Source: Hygrocybe punicea (lineage: Eukaryota; Basidiomycota; Agaricomycetes; Agaricales; Hygrophoraceae). Taken from it: 64,000 nucleotides of DNA. The first letter of the stretch is position 1; each line of letters opens with the position of its first letter. Below the pieces are notes generated by a model. That model was not told the origin of the DNA. It ran no database searches and saw only the letters and a program-made list of their open reading frames with translations. Below are positions 20,794 to 30,137 of this stretch, one piece after another. The DNA lies in the NCBI GenBank assembly GCA_963556145.1, contig OY744472.1, positions 5,678,618 through 5,742,617 on the forward strand. Direction: 5' to 3'. Position numbers and translations under genes: made by a program.

Positions 20794-22633
20794 ATGGCGC
20801 GAAATTTTCCCACAGACTTATCTTACATCCATTCCAGCCTGGCATCGCAAAAGATACCAATGGGCGACGCACATCTAGAACAGGCCAGAGAAGCCATCTC
20901 GCTTGCAGGGACAAGTCTCATTGCCATCCATACCACCTATCACCACAACAAGGAAGCAGTTCCTTTGTTTCTCCAAGATTGGCCAGATATATGGCAGTGG
21001 CTTGCATTTTTGCACTCCAAATGTGTCTTGGAGAATGCGTACGGAGAATTGATCAAGCGCTCAACGGTTACTGCGATTGCTTTGGGGGTACATGCCCTTT
21101 CGGAACACGGCCAACTCCAGAAAGCAATGGCGACAACGCCTGGATTCTTTGCTATGCTGATGCATTACTGGTGCCTGGAAAGAGTTAATCACGGTTTACC
21201 CTCAGATGTTGACGATATCTTCTCGCTTATTCTACGGCACCTCCTCGAAGATGCAAAATCCGAACCCAGTCTGCTCGAAGATATTGTGAATGTCACTGAG
21301 GGAGGGGTTGACACTATATCTCGTGTTGCTCTCGACCACCTCAAAAAAGCAATCAACCGCCGCCGCCCCGAATTTGTCAACACCATACCCCACCTTAACA
21401 TAATCGACAACTTCGCCTGGTACACCTGCGCACCTCTTCGTGCAGCAATCCATTCTCAGAATCCAATTATCACCATGATGAAATCCATTGATCTCCTGGC
21501 TGTCAACGCTGCAGAATCGCAGCTTTTTGCAGAGACCTGGGCCATCTCTGTCTCAAACGTCCTCGTAACCGCCGCAGGACCCTCCGAGGTCAAGAATATA
21601 TTAGATGCTGGGTTTTTCCCCGATCTTCTCAAGTCAGCTCCAAAACTTACGCACATGAGCGTGGAGATTAGGGAGAGCTTCATCAGTGCAATATTTGAAT
21701 TTATTGGCCGCCACCTCATTTTTCGTTCGATCCTGGCATCATTGCAGAAATCCATGAGCAAGGCTGACCGACTCAGTGGCGATGCAGCTATTACGGGGGG
21801 CCCACTTTGGGAAGCATGGTTAGTTTTCAGAGATGCTATCCAGGCGCGCCTGGTCCGCAAACAATTTTTCGATGAAGATGAGAAGATACGTTCTGGTCCT
21901 GGGTATGGATGCAGAAGACAGGACGTAAGCCTGGTTTATATCTGCTGCTACTACGCATTCAAGCCCCTTTTTAGTGCCCGGTCAAGTCCAACAATGCTGA
22001 ACTTATGATTTGCGTATCATGCAAGACGTCGCAGTATTGCAGTCGAGAATGTCAGCGGTCAGACTGGCCAGCTCATCGGAGTGGATGTAAATCGATGCAA
22101 AGAGACATTGCAGGTTCGTTTGAACTGTAATAAATGTCGTGCTGGCTTTGTTCATAAATCTCATGCCTAGCTGGTGAACATATACCACTCGCAACAAGCG
22201 ACAGACGCTTCTTAGACTATGTGGCTCGGGATGACTATCAGTTCATACTCCATCCACGCCTGCGACCACTCATGTACTCCCGATACCAAAATATCCCGCT
22301 ATCGAAAATGTGTGCCTTGGTCGACTACACAACCTTTCCTCCGAAATATTCTATCGTTCCGGCGTCATCTTTGAAGTGGGACAGTCCCGCGGCAGTGAGG
22401 CAACGAGATGACCTTTGTCATGCGGCTCAGAAGGCCGAAGGGCAGAAGGTAGTCGTGCGAGCAGAGTACATGCTGGGGACTTTCATACGGTATAGCACGA
22501 TGCTGATTTCACTGCCTGAAAGCATCCTGTAACTAATCAGGAAAGATTCCATCGTGCACTTTGTAAATCAGGCGAGGTGTCATTGACAACTATTACTAAG
22601 AATCCCGAGGCTAACATCGGCCGACGTCTATAA
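20794..22633 (+). CDS. MYND-type zinc finger protein
   Basis: This is a member of the large Agaricomycete family with an alpha-helical repeat-like N-terminus and a C-terminal MYND zinc finger, used for protein-protein contacts in transcription or signalling. The ATG at 20794 (MARNFPTDL) opens a long helical exon. The intron GTAAGCC...TTTTAG joins it to the finger: CPVKSNN...MICVSCKTSQYC, then SRECQRSDWPAHRSGC. The next exon reads LVNIYHSQQATDASFLDYVA and LHPRLRPLMYSRY, the usual tail of this family. A last intron (donor CG|GTATAG, acceptor GAAAG) gives a C-terminus FHRALCKSGEVSL ending at 22633. Cys/His ligands appear complete. No partner is suggested by its neighbours. Confidence 0.75.
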
Positions 22634-23378
22634 CCTGCTGGCATGCGGGGCCTAGAACCTCAGTCAGCGTGGATGGATGTTATCTACCAGTACTTCCTTG
22701 CTTGGCATTGGCAGAGAGCCTGCTGAAGCACGCCGGAGATAGTCTCAGTCTGCTCGAATCTCAAGCATATGCTCAGGCCCAGCGGAATTTGACGCGTTCA
22801 AGTTGACGTTGACCGCGTCCAGGTTTGGAACTTGACGTGGAAACCGCCGGATTTCGGGCGCTATCATGGGACAGAAGTCGAGGACCATGGTAATAGGGTT
22901 GGTTGAGCGTCATAAATGTCTATATGGAACGAGGTGCGTCCGAGTAACCAAAAACCGAGTTTATTCGCATTAATCTAAGCTCTTTGTGTTCAACATTCTT
23001 TATTATTAGGAATAAATCATGATGACTTCAGGGCAAGTTTGCGGTAGTTGAGCCATCATGGAAATACGATCGTCTTTCCGGTATCCAGGAGGAGCTCGCG
23101 TTGGTGCATTTGATACTCCTTGAACAGTCCTCAATACCATCGAAATCCTACCGAGGAGCAACGTGCAGGCTACAAATGGGTTTGTATTGCGTACGGTTCT
23201 GGATTGATCGAGCATAACTGAATGTGTGTACTATTCCAGGGATCGTGTATCACATACGCGTAATCGCTGCAATTGGTACCACATGTCATGAAAACCTTGA
23301 TGCCCAAGTGCTCTGATCAACATTGACATCCATTGTAGGAGTTGATCGCGCTGATGTCGACTCGAGACAATCTAGGCG
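22634..23378. other. Intergenic region
   Basis: 745 bp without a supportable gene. It should contain the promoter, and perhaps a missed signal-peptide exon, of the Thr-rich membrane protein that follows. Confidence 0.35.
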
Positions 23379-24162
23379 ATGGAGCGCTTCATCTGCCATA
23401 AATACTACGTGAACAATAACGGAAGGTCTTCCTCGGTACGAACTCTTGCCATGGCATCGGATTGCATATTCTGGTCCGGCACCGCACCATTTTGTTCTGG
23501 AAAATGTCCAGATTACTGCATTATTTTACAATCCAGCTCAGATGGGGACGGGACTGGGCACACCTGTTTGACAGGCTCAAAGTTGCAATGTGATTGTTGT
23601 CCATCCACGATTACGCTTACCACCATTTCCTCTACCACGACCACTTCCGAGTCCACGACCACTTCCACTACTCCTAGTCCCACCACTACGACTACAACGA
23701 CGACTTTTACTTCCACAACCCCTACAACAGCTACTATGACTCTTCTACCGACTACCGTAACCGCTACAGTAATTGGTACCCCAGTGTACCCTTTTTTTTC
23801 CCCTTGACTATCATTACCGAAACTGACCGCCCGACCTGCAGCTTCAACGGCTCGACTTCCAGTAACTTCACCACACCCGTGAAAGAGTCATCTATCACGA
23901 CGTAAGTATTCCCCGCCAGTGCTGCCTCCCCGTATCAAAGGCCTGACCCACTGGCAGGTCAAAAGGCCGCGCCATCACAACTGGTTTGGTTATCGGTCTC
24001 ATAATCTTGGCACTCGTAATTCTTGCCGGATGGTATTTCATTATCAGAAACAAGCGCCGTCGCGATGAGCCTGAGGCGCAACGGCAGCCTCCTGCCAGTG
24101 GCTATTCGTCCAATGATGTGAAGCAATTGCGTATCATGATTGGGGATCCTATGTTGAGATAG
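23379..24162 (+). CDS. Cys-rich, Thr-rich single-pass membrane protein
   Basis: The N-terminal Cys-rich module (DCIFWSGTAPFCSGKCP, then SGDGTG-like DGDGTGHTC and CDCC) is of a type seen in many fungal secreted proteins. A long Thr/Ser stalk follows. After an intron with donor GTAAGT near 23900 come a transmembrane helix (GLVIGLIILALVILAGWYF), the basic stop RNKRRRDE and a short cytoplasmic tail ending IMIGDPMLR. Near 23780 a T8 run ends the first frame. An intron GTACCC...CTGACC...CTGCAG (56 nt) bridges it in frame, although the donor is weak. No signal peptide is visible at ATG 23379, so an upstream exon is probably missing. It could be a wall sensor by topology; function unknown. Confidence 0.6.
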
Positions 24163-24541
24163 GTTGCGATACTATTACTGTTCGCTTTATTCCGTAACTA
24201 TGCACTCTCCTTTCGATGCACTTTGCAGTATCAGTTTATCTAATTGATCACGTGTAATCGCGTCCTTAAATGAAAAGTCGAGAAATGAAACCTCCATTTT
24301 TACGGATTGACGCATGACCACGACCGACTCACGTATATTCCTTCAAATCAGAACATAATAACGATTCACACCAGATAAGCTAGGCCCGGCCTGCCTTGTG
24401 ATACACAGACTACGAGGCTTTGTTTGAACTTTAAATTTGGTAAACGGCGCGCTAGCCATACATATGAGTCAAATCATTCTGTTCTCAATCTGAAGGTACT
24501 CACTCTTATTCTCGAGTTGCTCCAGCAACTCATCCCGCCTT
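24163..24541. other. Convergent intergenic region
   Basis: No supported gene. The minus-strand frame that reads through the 54-bp repeats in the alternative phase ends here (stop near 24469) with a coiled-coil-like RRDELLEQLENKSEYLQ. See the repeat ORF for the ambiguity. Confidence 0.35.
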
Positions 24542-24964
24542 TCAATTGTCCGGGTCATACTCGTGTCCTGCAGTCCCGGATCGCTCGAAAAGTTCCCTCG
24601 TGTCTGGGTCATATTCATGCCCTGCAGTCCCGGATCGCTCGAAAAGTTCTCTCGTGTCTGGGTCATATTCATGCCCTGCAGTCCCGGATCGCTCGAAAAG
24701 TTCTCTCGTGTCCGGGTCATATTCATGCCCTGCAGTCCCGGATCGTTCAAAGAGTTCCCTCCTGCCAATATCTGCATAATGTAAGATTTGTCTCGCTGCC
24801 CTATTGCGAATGCTTCGTGACTCACTGTTCTTCAGATTGACTGCGAAACACCCAAAGTAAGCACCCGACAGCAACAACTGCAATGAGACATACATCGAGC
24901 CTACTGAAACGAGGCTTAGCGCCATGAAGCAGAGGGCAGCGGTGGACAGCCTGATGAACATCAT
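24542..24964 (-). CDS. Repeat protein with hydrophobic N-terminus (candidate RiPP precursor)
   Basis: A complete ORF of 140 codons with an in-frame stop shortly upstream of its ATG. Residues 1-42 are hydrophobic (MMFIRLSTAALCFMALSLVS...), like a signal peptide or membrane anchor. Residues 43-69 are basic and end in GRR. Residues 70-140 are four tandem 18-residue repeats ELFERSGTAGHEYDPDTR, the last ending DPDN. Each repeat has one Tyr. The layout resembles UstA-type precursors of dikaritin peptides, and the UstYa-like gene starts 413 bp away on the other strand. Against this, no KR/RR separates the repeats. Because the unit is 54 bp, a second frame is equally open (DPGLQGMNMTQTRENFSS units and a coiled-coil tail), and a spliced membrane protein using donor GTGAGT near 24825 is also possible. 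Confidence 0.4.
   Translation of the reverse strand: MMFIRLSTAALCFMALSLVSVGSMYVSLQLLLSGAYFGCFAVNLKNSESRSIRNRAARQILHYADIGRRELFERSGTAGHEYDPDTRELFERSGTAGHEYDPDTRELFERSGTAGHEYDPDTRELFERSGTAGHEYDPDN
24546..24761 (-). repeat. Four tandem copies of a 54-bp unit
   Basis: The word GGGTCATA recurs at 24552, 24606, 24660 and 24714, a period of exactly 54 bp (18 codons). The inner copies are almost identical. The outer ones differ by a few bases, which is usual for a minisatellite evolving by unequal exchange. All frames stay in register because 54 is a multiple of three. Confidence 0.95.
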
Positions 24965-25377
24965 GAAGGCGTTGGCGGAATATGGGATCCTAGAAAATGT
25001 CGGTACCTATTCCTTTCATTTATAGTTTATCAGAATTCTCGCCGTCATTGCAGCATACTTCTCATGATAAGCAAGTTCGCACAGGCATTTCCGCATAGGA
25101 ATGTTCGACCCCCATGTGGTCGAATCGAATGAAGGACCTCAGTTAGAACCGCGGTATAAACTTCATACGCTCTGAAGTCCCCTCGTCGCGGGCTTCCGTA
25201 TCAAGAGTCTTGGGTTCGAATTTTGCACAACATCTGGTGAGTCGTGTCGCCGTTTTTCGGATTCGATAACGCTACCAATCCTAAACGAATCCTCCCGAGA
25301 AAATCTACACAAGATACCTAAGCCACCCACTTGTTCTGGCCCTGCAAGGCGTTTCTACAACCAATTGTCATCAGCAT
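24965..25377. other. Divergent promoter between repeat ORF and UstYa-like gene
   Basis: 413 bp separate the two divergent start codons. A GTTCGAAT word near 25212 recalls a tRNA T-loop, but no cloverleaf can be drawn. No other feature is supported. Confidence 0.4.
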
Positions 25378-26102
25378 GCCCAGGAATCTTGACAGAATTA
25401 TTACCGACTCCAAAGGACGTCTATGGCGTCCTTCTGCAGTTATCGCCTTGTCGCTTCCCATCTGCGTAATCCTCAGCCTCGTCGCCTTAGTTTACCAACT
25501 TCAGTTACTCTTGCGACGAGAGCCATCGTACAGTAAGTCCACATCACGGCGTATCAGCATGACTAGACCATTCACACAGCATTCAGCGTATCTTGGCGAC
25601 GACCGCCCCCGAGACCTGCCACTGAAAGTTCGCATTGTTAACATGAATTTCCACGACGATCCAGTCCGTTACCGACTGAGCGGCGCCCAAGCTTCGGCTG
25701 AATGGAACGAGCTCCGACGCGCAGGTAGGGGATACGTCTACCTCGGCAAATCGTACTTCTCCTTCGGCGTCTCCATGTGGCACCAGCTGCATTGTCTCAA
25801 CCATCTCCGGAACGTAATCAACGTCGGCGATGACGGGTCGGACCACACTGAACACTGCTTCCACTACCTCCGACAGGGTATCCTTTGTGCCGCCGACACA
25901 ACGTTGGAGCCCGGTGGACCTTCGATGCTTGCCCGATGGGCAGCGGATCGCAACGGGCGTGAACGTGACGCATACATGTCGTGATTGGAAGCAAGTGTAT
26001 GATTGGATGGATGTCAATCAAGCGACGTGGACGCCGGAGATGCAGCAGCGCATGAAAGAGCCGTCTGATGGCCATGGCGGACGTATCATGACAACGAAAT
26101 AA
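25378..26102 (+). CDS. UstYa-like (DUF3328) oxidase, frame broken once
   Basis: This belongs to the UstYa-like family, which in ascomycete ustiloxin, cyclochlorotine and phomopsin clusters performs oxidative modification or cyclisation of peptides. The ATG at 25378 (MPRNLDRIITDSKGRLWRPS) leads to one membrane helix (VIALSLPICVILSLVALVY). An intron (GTAAGT...ATTCAG) joins it to YLGDDRPRDLPLKVRIVNM. Both HxxHC motifs are present (WHQLHCLNHLR and HTEHCFHYLRQ), with the family phrase AADTTLEP after the second. After TLEP the frame must shift by +1 at the CCC run 25910-25912 to continue as VDLRCLPDGQRI...THTCRDWKQVYDW to the stop at 26100-26102. Without the shift it ends at 25984. It is either a recent pseudogene or a one-base assembly error. 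Confidence 0.75.
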
Positions 26103-26389
26103 TGTGAATGGCAGAGAGGTCCCTGGATGGACTCAGTGTCACTACATGTATATGTTTGTCTGTAAAAGCAAGTAGTTTGTGTCGCTAGCATTACTTGTCG
26201 GTTTTAGGGATTGCAATGGAACATATATTTGTCAATTTTGTGTTCGTGTACAATGAATTGGTGTTATGCACGACGAGGGCATAACTTAATAGTGTTGACG
26301 TGAGATATTCTCTGCCAATCGGAACGAACTTCACCTTCCTCCCATTAGGGCCGTCTCCGCACGAGTTCAAACCCTGAAATCCACCCAAA
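26103..26389. other. Convergent intergenic region
   Basis: No gene. It may contain a last small exon of the minus-strand gene at 26390. Confidence 0.35.
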
Positions 26390-27312
26390 TCAGCAACTTT
26401 GACAAAGGATAAAGAGGAGTGAATACATGCCTATCTTAGGCGTCATCTGCACTTGTTTGAAGTGAACATGGCAATTGACGCGCAAGCAACGTAACTCCAC
26501 CACCAATGTATCCCCATTGGTGGGACACACGAAGTCGACAGTAGTGGCGTTGGGCAATAAGGTCAGATCGAGTGTGCCAAGGAGCTCGCCCCGGACGGGG
26601 CGAGTGTTCCATGCTAGATTGTCATAGTCGATTTCCACAGCCGACAAGGAACGCCGTTCGGGGTGAGAACCGACGTGCGGCGCGACAATGGACCAGACTT
26701 CGATCTCAGACACATCGCCTTTGACTTCAAGGTCTTTTTGCCTGGCGCTGAGGTCAGGCGGAGATGTCCAGATAAGAGCGCATGCATTCGTGCCCAACGA
26801 TGGGATGGGGAATTGCATGATGGTGGAATCCTACATATGGTGAGCTTGGTCAACATAGACGGCACAAAACACAAGATATATGGGACTTCAGGAGATACGC
26901 ACTTCGACAGAGATGACTACCTGTACTCCATCGCCGTACACGGCATCCTTTAATTTCTGGCTGAGACGGACGATTTTGGTTGGCCACGCGTAATAGTAGT
27001 GGTGCGGTATGTTATCAACGATACGCTCCAGTCCAAGATGTTGGTCTGGGTATGGCAGCTTGGCCAGTTCGCTGTCAGCGAACGGACGTGGAGTGTAGAC
27101 AGAAAAAGTGTAAGGGATGAGAACGGTGATAAGGGTACTGAGAAAGACGAGGATGACGGAAATCTGGACGAGGTAGGAGGGTAGCGTCCCTCTCTCGCCA
27201 GGAGTGGTGTGTGCTAGTGAAGGATAATCTTCCTCGAACTCGAGAGGCTCCCCATCAGGATGAGAGGCAAGAGGGACGAAATCGGAATGTGGCAGTCGCG
27301 CGTACTTGGCCA
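26390..27312 (-). CDS. Type II-like membrane protein of an Agaricomycete hypothetical family
   Basis: The start is MAKYARLPHSDFVPLASH at 27312. A cytosolic acidic stretch (EPLEFEEDYPSLAH) comes before one membrane helix (YLVQISVILVFLSTLITVLIP), then a luminal domain: IPHHYYYAWPTKIVRLSQKL and, after an intron around 26825-26950, MQFPIPSLGTNACALIW, EIEVWSIVAPHVG and WNTRPVRGELLGTLDL, ending with VELRCLRVNCHVHFKQ. These phrases recur in a widespread mushroom family of unknown function. Whether the intron contains a small internal exon, and whether the stop at 26390 or a later exon is the true end, is unsure. The location next to the UstYa-like gene may be coincidental. Confidence 0.6.
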
Positions 27313-27364
27313 TGACCAGTGTCTGAAACAAAGAACCTGCCACTGGTTTGCTCAAATAATAATA

Positions 27365-27505
27365 TTCCCCAAGGCATGCCAGTCCGAGGCTTCCAGCCAT
27401 CCCACCTCCTGTCCACCTCTGCTTCGACTTCCGGATTCCTGCACCCCGGTCGAATCCCGTATGGGGCACTTCTTTTGAAGGTGGGAGATCCTACACATAT
27501 AATGA
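27365..27505 (+). pseudogene. Degenerate partial copy of the neighbouring secreted-protein exon
   Basis: The stretch resembles 28100-28245 of the gene at 27718, for example ACCTCTGCTTCGA, GTCGAATCC and ATGGGG in the same order and spacing. Its translation keeps traces (HPGRIPYGALLL against LSNPEYGVLLF) but in mixed frames. It lies just upstream of the minus-strand gene at 27312. It is a local duplication that has decayed. Confidence 0.6.
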
Positions 27506-27717
27506 GCTGAGATGATAAGCGACAGAAATTGGGTAGTTGTTCCCCCATTTCGGGTTCGAGCGGTTGTGCCAGTACGTCAATCATGGTACTGGGTTCAGAT
27601 CGCCCTCCGGGCGGAAATGGAAGCTGGACTAGTGCCGTCGACGGATGGCCGCGAGCACACAGGGGGGCCTGAGCAGCTTTCAAGTTAACAAAGTACTCCT
27701 TCCTCGTCCTCCTGCCC

Positions 27718-28422
27718 ATGCATCATCTTACCTTTCTTGTGCTCGTTGCCTATGGCTTAGGTGCCCGCGCATCCTTCCACGTCCAGTATCCCTGGGCCAC
27801 CCGTACAATGCCCAAAGCAGATCGCGATGCCCTACGGGTGTTCGACCCATTCTGTGGCGAGTAGCACGTGGTCCTCATTGGCATTGAACCACTGACAGTA
27901 GTCCACTACCGCAAACAGGCGATATCATTCGCAATCCACAAAGATTCTCGGGTTACAAGCCCACATTCGTGTCCTTTTCTGGCAACGCCGGAGATCTGGG
28001 TTAAATTCCATTTCCTATCCAAGTGGTCACCAACGTTGACTCCCTCGTTACAGTCAACATCTACTACTCACGTAATCGCGTACCCCGAAGTCGCGCCGAT
28101 TTCCCAATCCGTATCGTGGAAGGCGCTCCAATCTCACCTTCTGGCCACCTCTGCTTCGATATTCGGATGCCCACACCGCTGTCGAATCCGGAATATGGGG
28201 TGCTTCTCTTTGAGGCGCGAGGCCCTACAAATGTTGGTGAGGTGACATTTTTCGTACGTACTATCAATTGGGGTTATTCTGAGTTGCTCACTTGCTTTCT
28301 GTCGTATCAATCAGTGTTCTGATGTGAAATTGCTCGATATCGAAGTATTGGGCAAGCACCATCCGGCTATGTGTGCAGCGAATAACGAAACGTTGATACC
28401 CATGCTGGACGAATGGTCATAG
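27718..28422 (+). CDS. Secreted protein resembling X325-type copper proteins
   Basis: Four exons give an intact protein of about 180-190 residues. The signal peptide is MHHLTFLVLVAYGLGARA. The mature end starts near SFHVQYPWATR, with a His close to the N-terminus and YP nearby. FCGDSPLPQTGDI, VSFSGNAGDL, GHLCFDIRMPTPL and GEVTFFCSDVKLLDIEV follow. The order N-terminal His, FCG, a central beta domain, then ...CxDV is reminiscent of X325 (BIM1-like) LPMO-related copper proteins, but no GPI signal is seen and the His is not strictly first unless cleavage falls before it. Introns (donors GTAGCA, GTTAAA, GTACGT) all keep frame; the last acceptor is ATCAG before CSDVK. The X325 link is a tentative guess and secretion is the firm part. 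Confidence 0.6.
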
Positions 28423-28511
28423 ATAATTTCTTGCGACATAAAAATCATCCCGTCAGTCTAACGGTCAGGAATATTTAAAAATGACTCGCTCCAGCGCTTG
28501 TAATCAATATT

Positions 28512-29948
28512 TCAAAATTTTCCATGACTCTGATTGCCTTCAGAACTTGATGCGGTTTTCTTAGCAGTCCAGAATTGCGTTACTGCCACGGCACCAGTCA
28601 GCCAAGTAATGGTACCGAACGGCAATGTGGACTCACCATAAGTAAACTTGAACAAGCTCTCGGGCTGGCGTGCGTAGGTAGTGTCGATCGCTTGGTACGA
28701 TGACTTGTCGACTTGGAGCCCCATCAAGTTTGCAAGCTGGAGGGTCTCCTCAGCGGAGGGCTGCATTTGCGAGCTCGGACTCCATTTGAAGGCTAGCACA
28801 ACAAGCAGGTCTTCCTTGCTGGGTAGAAGAGAAGTAAAGAAGGGCTTACGTCCTAGATTGACCCATAGCCCGCCAGGCTTCAATATCTTACTGATCGTCT
28901 CCAAAAAATCTATCACATTAACTGACACGTCGATGAAAAAGAGCGTTACAACCGCATCGTACACGGCCTCCTCCGTGAATTCTGTCAAAAAGCTACCTTC
29001 GACCAGTTTGACTTTCTTGGATGGGATGACGTCTGGTATGCGCACGGACTGAAAACGCAAGGTAGAATTGGGCTGGTGCGCCCACCGTGTCGCGAATGGG
29101 TAGAGCGTATGCTCGAACGGTGCTTTAGTGCAATTGAGGATATAGTGGTACGCAATAATCGCGCCGTGATCAAGCTCGCAAGCCTCGACGTTGTATCCTA
29201 CGAAACGGGATATCAGCACATGCATTACTGTGCATGTATAACATTACCTGTGCCTACCCTTCTCAGCAATTTCATGCGCTAAGCGGCCCAGACCAAACCC
29301 AGGCAGGAGAATCCTCTTCTCCCCTCGTACACCAGCCAAGTGACGCTCTAGTGCGTCGAGGATCGGAGGGAACACTTGATCTCGCTCCGCGTGCGATTCC
29401 TGACTCCAATCTCTGACCAAATGACCAAATGCATCGTTTACGGACTTGAAGGGGAGCAGAATATTTCTATACTCTTCATCCTCCCCCGAAACGTTCGCAG
29501 AAGGGAGGACAACCCCATAGATGTCCTTCGCGTGCTTGGCGACCCGTTCCGCAAAGCCCGCGTTTTCGTCGACAGCACGACGGGCTGTCTGGAAGTGCTG
29601 TGAGTATCCGATGGTATCTGCCAGTGCGCGGTGCTTTGTGGATAACTTGTCGAAGCGGGAGAATTTGCGGCGGAGAAATTCAGAGGCAGCGTCACCATAT
29701 TTCATGAAGGAACAGATTGCGATGTGAATGGATTTTTCAGGCTCTGGATTGGGAGTCGTGCTTATCTGGCGTTGAGTTGGAATATCAGGAGAGCTGGAGG
29801 AGTGTGAGGAGTGAGGAGAATTTCGGAGTCTTTCAGAGACTTCTTCCCTAAATGTAACAGCTATGAAGACGGGATAACGCTGAATGGAAAACCAAGCTAG
29901 TAGGATGAAAGTAAGGATGAAGACGAGACGTCGGGAATAACGAATCAT
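28512..29948 (-). CDS. N2227 (carnosine N-methyltransferase-like) protein with N-terminal membrane anchor
   Basis: Two exons on the minus strand. ATG 29948 gives MIRYSRRLVFILTFILLAWF, a membrane anchor not found in the usual cytosolic enzymes, then a Ser-rich linker. The N2227 domain follows: FGHLVRDWSQESHAERD, the SAM-binding LLPGFGLGRLAHEIAEKG, an intron (donor GTAGGC, acceptor TCGTAG), then YNVEACELDHGAIIAYHYIL. Later parts are IPDVIPSKKVKLVEG, VVTLFFIDVSVNVIDFLETI and LKPGGLWVNLG, matching the FFID...N..IDY/LKPGG.WINLG pattern of carnosine N-methyltransferases. It should transfer methyl groups from SAM to a small His-containing or peptide substrate. The C-terminus has a second hydrophobic patch (TITWLTGAVAVTQFW). 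The substrate is unknown. Confidence 0.8.
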
Positions 29949-30137
29949 TTGCTGACCGTAGTGATCTGAGATCAAGTGCAGAGGGCTTTTTTAAGCTTGA
30001 ACGATGGCAAATGCAGTCCCGGTTTGGGGCAGCTTCTCTTCGAAGGAATGCTCCCTGATCCGCATTACCATACTTCACATGCATACAATGGCTATTGCTC
30101 CCAGTTCAGGGGGTAAGCAGGGAGGAAGACCTTGTAA

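Noticed and set aside
25140..25230. tRNA-like GTTCGAAT near 25212
   Set aside because: The putative T-stem does not pair and no acceptor or anticodon arm can be drawn.
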